A stretch of DNA of 64,000 bases from Desulfobacteraceae bacterium Eth-SRB1 (GCA_004193555.1 RPGP01000040.1:935127-999126); one strand, 5' to 3'; shown: positions 9,094 through 16,699, numbered from the stretch's first letter. A program made the numbers and translations. Notes: generated by a model from the sequence alone, not told the origin.

Positions 9094-9124
9094 CAGGCTT
9101 TACTTTTGATTTTCGTTTAAACGC

Positions 9125-9216
9125 TGGAAGGGGCAAGGGGAATCGAACCTCCTCCCCGTTTTTCAGACGGGGCCAACGGTTTTGAAGACCGCGGGGCGCC
9201 CAGCACCATTGCCCCT
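9125..9216 (-). tRNA. selC: tRNA-Sec (anticodon TCA), copy 2
   Basis: Identical over all 92 bases to copy 1, with anticodon TCA at 9185-9183 and CCA encoded at 9127-9125. It lies between the leader mini-ORF and the intact selB on the same strand. Two identical selC genes in one tandem array are unusual, since bacterial genomes generally carry one. Confidence 0.93.
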
Positions 9217-9308
9217 GTAGAGGCATGTGACAGAGTCTGATCGATTTGTGAAAGTGAAAGATGATAAGCGGAAAAGAATAAACGTGATTTTTCGGCCAAA
9301 CCCTGTGC

Positions 9309-9368
9309 CTACCAAACCCGGGTAGATTTTTTTAACCCAACTCAGGTAAAACCGAAAAATTGATACAT
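9309..9368 (-). promoter_or_regulatory. Leader mini-ORF with in-frame UGA ahead of selC copy 2
   Basis: An AAGGAG ribosome binding site lies 7-8 bases before ATG at 9368. The ORF reads MYQFFGFT and then UGA (9344-9342). Ten further codons lead to UAG at 9311-9309, exactly as in unit 1, although the codons between have changed. GGGT (after the UGA) can pair with ACCC around an 11-base A-rich loop. The leader start lies 152 bases before the tRNA in both units. Confidence 0.55.
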
Positions 9369-9419
9369 GGATAAGCTCCTTATGGGGATATACTTGACAC
9401 GGTTATAACTTGCGTTTCC

Positions 9420-9474
9420 GTCATTCCGAACGAATATGAGGAATCTTAAGATTTCTCCCTTCAGTCGAAATGAC
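9420..9474. repeat. REP-like palindromic element between promoter and leader of unit 2
   Basis: The element begins GTCATTCCGA and ends CGAAATGAC with an imperfect palindrome around AATCTTAAGATT. It lies in the 5' untranslated part of unit 2 and is absent from unit 1, which explains the longer promoter-to-leader distance (about 150 against 35 bases). It could attenuate transcription into selC-selB. Confidence 0.6.
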
Positions 9475-9525
9475 AAATAAGCTCAATTTGAGACAGTGCC
9501 ATAGTATAAGTAGAAAATCATTGAT

Positions 9526-9570
9526 ACAATAGAGGGGATAAACCAATTTGTCAAACTGGATTTTCCGATA
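9526..9570 (-). promoter_or_regulatory. Promoter of selC-selB unit 2 inside the shared operator-like motif
   Basis: Minus strand: TTGACA (9554-9549), a 17-base spacer, then TATTGT (9531-9526). The surrounding motif (9543-9570) matches the unit 1 and fdhA copies except for a few bases, with the CCAAT/CCGATA pair again 22 bases apart. Confidence 0.65.
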
Positions 9571-9575
9571 AACAG

Positions 9576-9615
9576 AAAAAAGGGGGAAAAGATTTTGTCT
9601 TTTCCCCCTTTTTTT
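9576..9615 (-). terminator. Rho-independent terminator after fdhB (bidirectional)
   Basis: An AAAAAAGGGGGAAAAGA stem pairs with TCTTTTCCCCCTTTTTTT around a TTTTG-like loop. It lies 23 bases past the fdhB stop and can work in either direction. It separates the fdh transcript from the selC-selB unit 2 promoter. Confidence 0.85.
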
Positions 9616-9637
9616 AAAAATTACACATCTGCCTCCA

Positions 9638-10357
9638 TTAAAGCAGACGTGAAGTAATATTTGTTAATGGACGTAACATCCTTTTTAACGCTACCTGCCG
9701 CGTAATGTTAAAATCAATATTTGAAGCCATTGCATTAGCGCAGTAGAGATCGGGCTCATATGCCACAAGATACACAACGTTTACAGTATCTTCATCTATC
9801 AGCATGGCCTTTGGATTTTTCTTTTTAACCTCTCCAAGACGCTTTCTGGCAAGAGCTAACATTTCATCCCGGTCGCCGAAATTCATGGCGCCTGTCGGGC
9901 ATGTTTGAACACATGCCGGGACCAGCCCGTTTTCAAGCCTGTCAAGACACATATCGCATTTGGCAAGTGTGCCGTCAGGAGCTTTGCGCGGAATATTATA
10001 AGGACACGCTTCAATAATTTCATCAGCATTCAGACGTTTGGTGTTTGCCGTGAATATAATCGCTCCTGTCTTTTCGTCCCTGTATATGGCGCCCGGATCT
10101 CCTGCTGTTTCAAGGCAGGGCGCTTCAATACAGTGACGGCACTGTTCAGGGAAGAAAAGCCAGTTTAGCTTTCCGCCGATAACCTGCTCACGCATTCTAA
10201 CCACTTTATAAGTTATAAAGGATAGATCTGCGGGGTTCTCGTAAGTTCCACGGTTTTTGGTTTTTTCTGCGGGAAGGTCATGCCACTGCTTACAGGCTAC
10301 CTGGCATCCTCTACAGGCCGTGCAAATAGTTGTATCTATAAAAAATGACTTACTCAT
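9638..10357 (-). CDS. fdhB: Formate dehydrogenase iron-sulfur (beta) subunit
   Basis: The 239-residue protein has four ferredoxin-type cysteine groups: CTACRGCQVAC near residue 16, CRHCIEAPC near residue 75, CPYN with CDMC in the middle, and CVQTCPTGAM near residue 155. This is the electron-transfer subunit layout of FdnH/FdhB, wiring four [4Fe-4S] clusters from the molybdenum or tungsten site to a cytochrome acceptor. It has no Tat signal or membrane anchor, so it would be exported with the alpha subunit. It starts 14 bases after fdhA. No cytochrome b gamma subunit follows, which fits a soluble periplasmic FdhAB reducing c-type cytochromes. Confidence 0.9.
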   Translation of the reverse strand: MSKSFFIDTTICTACRGCQVACKQWHDLPAEKTKNRGTYENPADLSFITYKVVRMREQVIGGKLNWLFFPEQCRHCIEAPCLETAGDPGAIYRDEKTGAIIFTANTKRLNADEIIEACPYNIPRKAPDGTLAKCDMCLDRLENGLVPACVQTCPTGAMNFGDRDEMLALARKRLGEVKKKNPKAMLIDEDTVNVVYLVAYEPDLYCANAMASNIDFNITRQVALKRMLRPLTNITSRLL

Positions 10358-10371
10358 TCAGATCACCTCCT

Positions 10372-13300
10372 TTATTTTTTGGTTACATTGACCATAAAAG
10401 CCTTGGTTTCAGGTATCCTGGTGTTGGCGTCACCGATAGATGGGGTGAGCAGGTTGGCGCTCTCTTCTGTGCCGCTTACCGGCCACCGCCAGCCAAAGCA
10501 CCACGGCATTCCCACGTGATGGACTGTCTTTCCGGCAATTTTAAACGGTTTGAACCGCTTGGTAACAATGGCCGTGCATTCAACAGATCCCCTGATAGAT
10601 GAGACCATTACACGTTCTGCGTTCTTTATACCTTTCTCCCTTCCCAGCTCTTCGCTTATCTCTACAAACATTTGAGGCTGAAGTTCAAGGAGCCACGGCT
10701 GTGGACGCGTCATAAGACCTGTTTGCCAGTGTTCTGTCAGACGGTATGTCGTGCCTACAATTGGAAATTTCGGATCATTTGTTGCGTATGGATCAGCATC
10801 TGTTGTGTAAACATGCGCAGCAGGATTCATCCGCTGTTTATTCATCAGATTATTTTCAACAGGACACTCCAACGGCTCGTAATGTTCAGGAAATGGACCA
10901 TCTGCCCTGCCAGGACCGAATATCTGTCCATGACCGTGTTTTCTCATGATAAACGGATGCTTTGCATCCTTTCTCTTTGTTCCATCAGGATTCTGAAGCG
11001 GATACCATCCACCGTCCGGCACATCACCGATCCATTTCTTTGAAACATACTTGCCGTTTCTGGCCTCGCCTGCAAACCTGATAACCCAGTCTTTTTTGTC
11101 CCACGGCTGCCCTTTAAGATCAACAGAAGCACGGTTGTAAATAATCCTTCTGTTTACAGGCCAGCACCATGAAAACTCAGGATAGAGGCCGATCTTGTTC
11201 GGCGCATCCTTCTGACCGCGTCTGGCTGCCATATTGCCTTTTTCCGTGTAGCTGTTGCAGTAGAGCCAGTTTGCAGATGAGGTTGAACCATCAGCCTGCA
11301 AATAACCAAAGCTCGGAACAAGGGTTCCCTTTTTGTAAAGCTTGCCCTTTATGGTAACATCTTTCTGGAAGTAGCCGTTTATCTCTTTGGCTACCTTGTG
11401 CGGATCATATTCATCATTTGTTATATAATCCCACTTCAAGTTAACTATTGGCTCAGGAAAAGCGCCGCCTTCCTTATAAACCTCTTTGATTTTGTCGCCA
11501 AGCCTCATGATAATATCGCCGTCAGAAAGGCTGTTTCCAAGCGGTTTCGGCCCCTGGTAGCGCCACTGCATCCATCTGCCGCTGTTGGTAATGCTGCCTT
11601 CCTTTTCAACCGACACACATGCCGGAAGCATAAAAACCTCTGTCTTTATTGTGGAAGAATTCATTTCAGGCCCTTTCCAGAATGAGCCTGTTTCATTGTC
11701 AAAAATGTTGACATTGACCATCCAGTCAAGATTTGCCATGGCCTTGCGTGTTTTATTGGAATTAGCGCCACTGCATGCCGGATTCTGGCCCCATGCAAAG
11801 AATCCCTTAAAATTACCCTTGTACATTTCATCAAAGAGGGTCAACCAGGAATAATCGGTCCCATCGTCCACCTTTGGCAGCCAGTCATATCCAAAATCGT
11901 TTGCTTTAGTGGCCTTTTCGCCGAAGAACGATTTTAAGAGACTGACTGAATATTTTGGATAATTTTGCCACCAGTTTGCGGAAAGCGGATCATTGCTTTT
12001 TGGAGTCCACTTTTTGTTATACGCGGCAAGGGACACATTTGAAGCTCTTGGAGTCTTGAGATAACCGGGCCAGATGTGCCATAAGAGACAATGATCCGTA
12101 GAACCCTGCACATTTGACTCGCCGCGCATTGCATTGATGCCGCCGCCTGCAACACCCATATTACCAAGAAGAAGCTGTATCATCGCCATTGTCCGGATAT
12201 TCTGAACTCCAACAGTATGCTGTGTCCAGCCCATGGCATACATTTCTGTGCCGGCTTTTCCACTGCCGCCGGTAGCAGCATAAGTTTTGTATATCTTCAG
12301 AAGATCCGCTTCAGGAGTACCGGTAATTTTGGAGACCAGCTTTGTATTATATCTGCTGTAATGTTTCTTTAAAAGATTCAGTACGCAACGGCTGTTCTTT
12401 AAAGAACGATCCATTTTCGGGACTCCTTTTGAGTCCATTTCAAATGCCCACTTCTTTTTATTATATTTCCTGTTTTTTGCATCATAGCCTGAAAAGAGAC
12501 CGTCTTTAAATTTAAAATCCTTTCCAACTATAAAACCGGCATTTGTATAGTTGGCCACATACTCTTTATGATAGAGCCTGTTGTCTAATATGTACTTTAT
12601 CATACCACCCAACAAAGCAATATCAGTGCCTGAGCGAATATGAGCATAAATATCGGCCTTGGAGGATGTTCTTGTAAACCTGGGGTCAACGCTTATAACT
12701 TTTGCTCCATTTCTTTGTGCTTCTGTAACATACTTGAATGATATGGGATGGTTCTCTGCAGGATTGCCGCCCATAATCAGTATGCAGTCACTGTTCTTAA
12801 TATCAATCCAGTGGTTAGTCATCGCGCCGCGTCCAAACGACTCTGCAAGAGCCGCAACAGTCGAACTGTGGCATTGTCGGGCCTGATGTTCAACATATAC
12901 AAGCCCGAGAGAACGCATCAAGGCCTGATAAATCCAACATTCCTCATTGTCTATAGCCGCGCTGCCGACACTGGCAATCCCGTTGGTCCGGTTTACCACC
13001 TGTCCTCTGGCATTTTTGTGCTTAAATGACGCATCCCTTGTCTTTTTAACTCTTTTGGCGATCTCGCTAAGCGCCCAGTCCCATGAAACCTTTTTCCACT
13101 CTTTAGCATATGGCGCTCTGTACATAGGTTCAACAAGCCTGTTTTCATTCTCAGTAAGCTGAGAAATCGAAGAACCTTTTGAACAAAGTGCGCCTCTGTT
13201 GATTACGTGATCCGGATCACCTTCGATGTTGATGACACGACCGTCGCCTTTCTTGCTGGTATGCACAATTGCCCCGCAACCTACCGCACAATAACAGCAG

Positions 13301-13446
13301 ATTGTGGTGGTCTCCTTGGCATACTTGGTCTTGAGCATCTGCGCATGGGATTTGATCGGCGTAAGATCGAATCCCAAACCGCTTACAGCAAGACCGGCAG
13401 CAGAAGCGCCAGTAATCTGGATAAACTTCCTTCGAGTAACATTCAT
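10372..13446 (-). CDS. fdhA: Formate dehydrogenase catalytic (alpha) subunit, Tat-exported, Cys at the Sec position
   Basis: The start at 13446 is chosen because AGGAGG lies just before it and the protein then opens with the twin-arginine signal TRRKFIQITGASAAG. The 1024-residue protein has the proximal [4Fe-4S] motif CCYCAVGC...C near residues 50-88, then the molybdopterin core typical of FdnG-type formate dehydrogenases. The metal-ligand position in YVEHQARQCHSST is Cys192 (codon TGC, 12873-12871), where relatives commonly have Sec. It oxidises formate to CO2 in the periplasm or runs in reverse. The 5' untranslated region is about 365 bases. A Cys form beside Sec machinery suggests that selC/selB serve other proteins. 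Confidence 0.92.
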   Translation of the reverse strand: MNVTRRKFIQITGASAAGLAVSGLGFDLTPIKSHAQMLKTKYAKETTTICCYCAVGCGAIVHTSKKGDGRVINIEGDPDHVINRGALCSKGSSISQLTENENRLVEPMYRAPYAKEWKKVSWDWALSEIAKRVKKTRDASFKHKNARGQVVNRTNGIASVGSAAIDNEECWIYQALMRSLGLVYVEHQARQCHSSTVAALAESFGRGAMTNHWIDIKNSDCILIMGGNPAENHPISFKYVTEAQRNGAKVISVDPRFTRTSSKADIYAHIRSGTDIALLGGMIKYILDNRLYHKEYVANYTNAGFIVGKDFKFKDGLFSGYDAKNRKYNKKKWAFEMDSKGVPKMDRSLKNSRCVLNLLKKHYSRYNTKLVSKITGTPEADLLKIYKTYAATGGSGKAGTEMYAMGWTQHTVGVQNIRTMAMIQLLLGNMGVAGGGINAMRGESNVQGSTDHCLLWHIWPGYLKTPRASNVSLAAYNKKWTPKSNDPLSANWWQNYPKYSVSLLKSFFGEKATKANDFGYDWLPKVDDGTDYSWLTLFDEMYKGNFKGFFAWGQNPACSGANSNKTRKAMANLDWMVNVNIFDNETGSFWKGPEMNSSTIKTEVFMLPACVSVEKEGSITNSGRWMQWRYQGPKPLGNSLSDGDIIMRLGDKIKEVYKEGGAFPEPIVNLKWDYITNDEYDPHKVAKEINGYFQKDVTIKGKLYKKGTLVPSFGYLQADGSTSSANWLYCNSYTEKGNMAARRGQKDAPNKIGLYPEFSWCWPVNRRIIYNRASVDLKGQPWDKKDWVIRFAGEARNGKYVSKKWIGDVPDGGWYPLQNPDGTKRKDAKHPFIMRKHGHGQIFGPGRADGPFPEHYEPLECPVENNLMNKQRMNPAAHVYTTDADPYATNDPKFPIVGTTYRLTEHWQTGLMTRPQPWLLELQPQMFVEISEELGREKGIKNAERVMVSSIRGSVECTAIVTKRFKPFKIAGKTVHHVGMPWCFGWRWPVSGTEESANLLTPSIGDANTRIPETKAFMVNVTKK

Positions 13447-13817
13447 AAACGCTACCTCCTTTTCTTTCAGGTTTATTGTTATTAAGAGACCATACGAACT
13501 AAGAATGCTCTCCCTTTTCCTTGCACCCATCTTTCCGAGAGGGTATGACACAAGAATAGGAAAGCAAAGTCATAAAGTTTTGTACGGTTTACTTATGAGG
13601 AATAAAGGATAAGAAGTAATATCCTAAGACGATCCCAGGACCTGGGCGTTAGGAGTTAGAAGATATTCAGGTGAAATGGACAAAATGAAAGAAGAATTCA
13701 ATTTTTTGATTTATGATAAAAAACGACAAATCCAATTTTTCCATCCTAAACTCGATAAATTCGTAAAAAACTCAAATTCATCAGCCTCGCTGTCAATATG
13801 GCAGATAAACTGACCGG

Positions 13818-13862
13818 ATAATATAAAGGGTAGTCCGATTTGTCAAACTGGATATTCCGATA
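13818..13862 (-). promoter_or_regulatory. Promoter of fdhAB inside the shared operator-like motif
   Basis: Minus strand: TTGACA (13846-13841), 17 bases, then TATTAT (13823-13818). The 28-base surrounding motif (13835-13862) is nearly the same as those before both selC-selB units. The predicted start leaves a 365-base untranslated leader before fdhA, in which I found no recognisable riboswitch. Confidence 0.7.
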
Positions 13863-13929
13863 ATAGGATGGGTTTTTCTTAGAAAAAACCGATTAGTTTT
13901 CTTAATGGCCATTTTTTCTTAGCTATAAC

Positions 13930-13957
13930 TTGACTTTGCTAAAAAATAGTTTATATT
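13930..13957 (+). promoter_or_regulatory. Promoter of cspA
   Basis: TTGACT (13930-13935), a 16-base spacer, then TATATT (13952-13957). It lies about 140 bases before the cspA start, giving the long 5' untranslated region typical of cold-shock genes. Confidence 0.55.
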
Positions 13958-14097
13958 GAGCGAATTAACAAACGCCTGTATTTATAACCTTCCGAGGTAT
14001 ATTGACGGGCGGATTTCGTTCCAAAGGAAATATCCATTTGTTAAGAGTGGCAGCCTGAAGTTTGGAACCAAAAATTTTTGAAAGGAGGGGTGTCACT

Positions 14098-14298
14098 ATG
14101 ACTAATGGAATTGTGAAATGGTTTAGCGAAAAAAAAGGCTACGGTTTTATTGAACAAGAAGAAGGACCGGATGTATTCGTTCATCATTCAGGAATCGAAG
14201 GAAGTGGTTTCAAGACTCTTAATGACGGCGACCGGGTTACCTTTGACATAGAGCAGGGTCAAAAAGGTCCTGCTGCAGTAAATGTCACAGTAGTTTAG
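14098..14298 (+). CDS. cspA: Cold-shock domain protein
   Basis: The 66-residue protein opens [20 protein letters not shown] and continues [11 protein letters not shown], containing the RNP1 (KGYGFI) and RNP2 (VFVHHS) nucleic-acid-binding motifs of the single OB-fold cold-shock family. Such proteins bind single-stranded RNA and act as RNA chaperones. The ATG at 14098 is preferred because AAAGGAGG lies just upstream and the protein then has standard length. A longer reading from 14062 adds unrelated residues. The gene has its own promoter and terminator and lies between two leftward operons. Confidence 0.95.
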   Translation: MTNGIVKWFSEKKGYGFIEQEEGPDVFVHHSGIEGSGFKTLNDGDRVTFDIEQGQKGPAAVNVTVV

Positions 14299-14315
14299 AC
14301 CATTATTCCAACCAG

Positions 14316-14357
14316 AAAAAGGGCGTTCCATTATAATTCAATGGAACGCCCTTTTTT
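14316..14357 (+). terminator. Rho-independent terminator of cspA
   Basis: A perfect 12-bp stem, GGGCGTTCCATT (14321-14332) with AATGGAACGCCC (14340-14351), has a 7-base loop and is followed by a T-run and preceded by an A-run. Confidence 0.92.
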
Positions 14358-14376
14358 ATCAGGTCTTTATGCAAAA

Positions 14377-14409
14377 CAAGGCGCTACAAATTGAGGCGCC
14401 CTGTTTTTT
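14377..14409. terminator. Second convergent terminator between cspA and the rhodanese gene
   Basis: CAAGGCGC pairs with GCGCCCTG (one G-U) around an 11-base loop, followed by TTTTTTC on the plus strand and TTTTG on the minus strand. It can end the leftward cytochrome-rhodanese transcript. Confidence 0.65.
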
Positions 14410-14432
14410 CTTTACATTATATTACAAACGGG

Positions 14433-14867
14433 TTATTCGATTGGATAGCCCGCTTTTTCCCAGCCCATCCATCCGCCAGCCATATTTTTGATGTTTTTGT
14501 ATCCCATTCTACACAAACAGCAGGTAGTCAGGCAACCCCGCCCGCCTTTTTTACAGTACACAACGATATTTGCAGTCTTATCAGGTACTTTTTTAGCAAT
14601 CTTGAACTCCATAAGGCCTCTTGGAATGTTCATTGCTCCCGGGATATGACCCATCTTAAATTCCTTTGGCTCACGGCAATCTATAAAAATATACCCGCCT
14701 TTGTCTAATAAGGCCTTGGCATCAGAGACCGATATCTCACAGATACTCTTTTTAGCCTCCATCACCAGGTCCTTGGCTGTCATGTCCTTGGCAATGGCTG
14801 TTGGAACGGTCAGAGCCAAAGTAAGAACAAAAGCTAATACAGATACAAATAAAACGCGTTTTTTCAT
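14433..14867 (-). CDS. Exported rhodanese-like protein, cysteine-rich
   Basis: The ATG at 14867 follows AAAGGAGG and yields a 144-residue protein with a cleavable signal (KKRVLFVSVLAFVLTLAL...AIA). One rhodanese domain follows, with the landmark IFIDCREPKEFKMGHIPGAMNIP and the active-site loop VVYCKKGGRG. Extra cysteines (CLTTCCLC) follow the active-site cysteine directly, which is uncommon. Rhodaneses carry sulfur or selenium as a persulfide or perselenide. The gene lies 49 bases after the multihaem cytochrome gene in the same operon, suggesting a periplasmic sulfur- or selenium-oxyanion function together with it. The substrate is inferred only. Confidence 0.85.
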   Translation of the reverse strand: MKKRVLFVSVLAFVLTLALTVPTAIAKDMTAKDLVMEAKKSICEISVSDAKALLDKGGYIFIDCREPKEFKMGHIPGAMNIPRGLMEFKIAKKVPDKTANIVVYCKKGGRGCLTTCCLCRMGYKNIKNMAGGWMGWEKAGYPIE

Positions 14868-14916
14868 GTTGTTTCCTCCTTTAACACTTTTAAAAGTTAA
14901 ATAATTTAAAAAAAAG

Positions 14917-16233
14917 TTATTCATTTTGCCTCTTTTTGGGAATTAGATCGGTCGGCACCATAACGTTTTTGTTCGCCTTTAAATATTTCTTTTTTACGTC
15001 CTTTTTCTGCAAGAACAGTTTGTTGTTACCATGACACGCATTGCATGTCTTGTTTTGAGGAGTCTGCCGCCTGATATTATGCGGTGTAGCGAGCTTCCAG
15101 TTAGGCAGCTTGTCAAAATTGGTCAAACCATTCTTTACAACTGACTTAAAGGTATCCTGATCTACCGGGATATGACGAAGTGTCACAAACTTCTCAGGCC
15201 TGTCCTTTGACTTTAAAGGATTAAGGCCAATTTTAAAGTCAATGGATTGGCTTTTAAATGATCCTGCATGGCAGGTACTGCAGTTAAGATATGGCTGGGA
15301 GTGACAGACCCTGCAACTCACCTGATCTTTGTGTATCCAGTGGTTTTTAGCATTTTCAGCTTTAGCGTCATAGATCTTCTCATGGCAGTCTACACATTTG
15401 GGGCCGTTTTTCACCTCATAACGGTTAGCATAATCCTCGCCGTCTCCGTGCATCTCATCAGCCTTGTGGCATTTGGTGCATTTAAAGTATTTTTTTTCTT
15501 TATGAATGTCGGGTGGTATTCCCTTATTCTTGCCAAGAAATTCATTTCCGACACGGCTGCTGTGACATACAGTACAAACTTGATCCATTGGCGGCCTTTT
15601 CTGGAAAAGGTGCCCTTCCATCAGCCCGCCTTCAGCAGCTTCCGGGCGGCTTATGTGACATTGTCCACAACTGCTGTGGCACTCTTTGCAATGGCCCTCT
15701 ACGGCTCCATCTACCTTTTTACACACAGACTTATCCGGATTGGCCCTCATGCCTACAATTTTATTTTTAGGAGCAAGGCTTATGTGAAGATTGGTCTTAT
15801 AATTTTCTGCAATCTCCTCATGGCATACTCCGCAGGCCTCGGAAGCATCAGGATAGGACGGGTCCTTGACAACGCCTTTATGGGCTTTCTTCCAGTCAGG
15901 TTCGTTTGGATCGCCGCCATGGCATTCATCGCAGCCAAGTTCTCCATGATTTTCATCTTCGGCAAATTCGCTGTCAACAAAAACCTTTTCGTGAGGCGCC
16001 AACGGCGCCAATTCTACAGATCCTCACCCGCCCCCTTCGGCTTCGGCCACCTCTTTGCCTTTGTTGGCTTCAGCAATCTCTCTCGTGATCTTTATCAGCT
16101 TCCGTGCGTTTGTATGGCAGGTAAAACAGTAATTTTCTTTCTCAGCAGACCATGCTTTCTGGCTATCGAAAGACAAAAACAAGGAAACAGCAAAGACCAA
16201 CCCTACACTAACTGCAAATTTAATGACTTTCAT
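14917..16233 (-). CDS. Exported 11-haem c-type cytochrome, candidate selenoprotein (in-frame UGA read as Sec70)
   Basis: From ATG at 16233 the frame encodes a signal peptide, a first haem site CFTCH (residues 36-40), then GGG-UGA-GSVE (UGA at 16026-16024), and continues in the same frame for 368 residues with ten more CxxCH motifs, such as CDECH, CGVCH, CKECH, CGQCH and CSTCH. Total 438 residues with Sec70. The downstream part has no start with a ribosome binding site and no signal peptide, and its haems require export, so it makes sense only as one protein. A hairpin with a GUU loop lies 15-29 bases after the UGA, as a bacterial SECIS should. selC and selB are encoded 7-10 kb away. The alternative is a simple nonsense mutation. 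The operon also holds a NifX-like and a rhodanese gene. Confidence 0.7.
15995..16026 (-). promoter_or_regulatory. Candidate bacterial SECIS element in the cytochrome mRNA
   Basis: After UGA (16026-16024) come 14 bases, then GGCGCC, loop GUU, GGCGCC (16009-15995): a perfect 6-bp GC stem. The loop G and U fall at positions 21-22 after the UGA. In the Escherichia coli fdhF SECIS the functional loop GU lies at about positions 20-21. Bacterial SelB recognises the loop G-U, so position and content fit. Confidence 0.65.
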
Positions 16234-16244
16234 AATTTTGCTCC

Positions 16245-16592
16245 TTAATGATTAGCTTTTAATCCAGGCATATAAAACTGAGGATCGTTTAAACTTTCAG
16301 ACAAGTATGCTCCCATCACTTGATCAACCTCACCTGCGATACCGGTTATCAGATGAATTTTTACATTTTGCAGCATATTTTGAAACATATCACTTATTGC
16401 GCCGCATATAATGATTTTTACGCTTGCTTTTTGCAAAACAGACACGCGTTCAATCAGTGACAATCCATTCAGATGTATTTCACTTCTTTCTATTTCCTGA
16501 TTATGCTCAATATCTATGAGTATGATCCGAGTGCATGAATCAAGGATCGGTGAAACCCTTGATCTAAATATGGGTATAGCGACTCTGAGCAT
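16245..16592 (-). CDS. NifX/NifB-type dinitrogenase iron-molybdenum cofactor-domain protein
   Basis: The 115-residue protein begins RVAIPIFRSRVSPILDSC, the usual opening of stand-alone NifX/NifB C-terminal domains, and has IIICGAISD and HLITGIAGEVDQV in the expected places. The family binds metal cofactors or iron-sulfur clusters in nitrogenase assembly, but many members outside nif clusters are of unknown role. It is the first gene of the sigma-54-controlled operon, 11 bases before the cytochrome. No other nitrogen-fixation gene is near, so a role in metal or sulfur/selenium handling for the cytochrome system is more likely. Confidence 0.75.
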   Translation of the reverse strand: MLRVAIPIFRSRVSPILDSCTRIILIDIEHNQEIERSEIHLNGLSLIERVSVLQKASVKIIICGAISDMFQNMLQNVKIHLITGIAGEVDQVMGAYLSESLNDPQFYMPGLKANH

Positions 16593-16699
16593 ATCAAATT
16601 TCCGTTTTCCCCTTTCAAAGGTCTCGCTACCTTACAATTGGGCCTGGTAAAAAAACGAGAAAGTTCTTTTTATTTTCTAATTCTATTTCTATAAATTTC

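Larger units (their letters stand above)
4894..9570 (-). repeat. Tandem duplication of a promoter-leader-selC-selB unit
   Basis: Unit 1 is about 4894-7128 and unit 2 about 7171-9570, in the same orientation. The tRNA genes are identical. The distance from leader ATG to tRNA 5' end is 152 bases in both, with only scattered substitutions. The promoter motif is repeated, while the selB proteins have diverged clearly, particularly towards the C-terminus. The strong conservation of the non-coding 5' part relative to selB suggests selection or gene conversion on the leader and tRNA. Confidence 0.9.

Noticed and set aside
9117..9368. Reading the leader frame through UGA as Sec and UAG as pyrrolysine into the tRNA-overlapping ORF
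   Set aside because: The frame is open apart from these two stops in both units, but the later part is the tRNA itself and there is no sign of pyrrolysine genes. Chance is likelier.
12820..12873. SECIS-like hairpin after the FdhA active-site codon
   Set aside because: The codon is TGC, and the only nearby stem (ACAGT/ACTGT) is far too close to it for a SECIS.
13447..13551. N-terminal extension of FdhA from an upstream start
   Set aside because: The twin-arginine signal must be at the N-terminus, and AGGAGG precedes the ATG at 13446.
13447..13811. Molybdenum-cofactor or other riboswitch in the long fdhA leader
   Set aside because: I could not match the sequence to a known riboswitch core by eye. 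Only weak local stems are seen.
14062..14097. Longer cold-shock protein starting at 14062
   Set aside because: The AAAGGAGG site lies inside that extension, and the family's standard N-terminus begins at 14098.
15268..16248. 326-residue plus-strand ORF opposite the cytochrome gene
   Set aside because: It is the antisense shadow of the CxxCH-rich gene, rich in hydrophobic residues for that reason, without its own ribosome binding site or family motifs.
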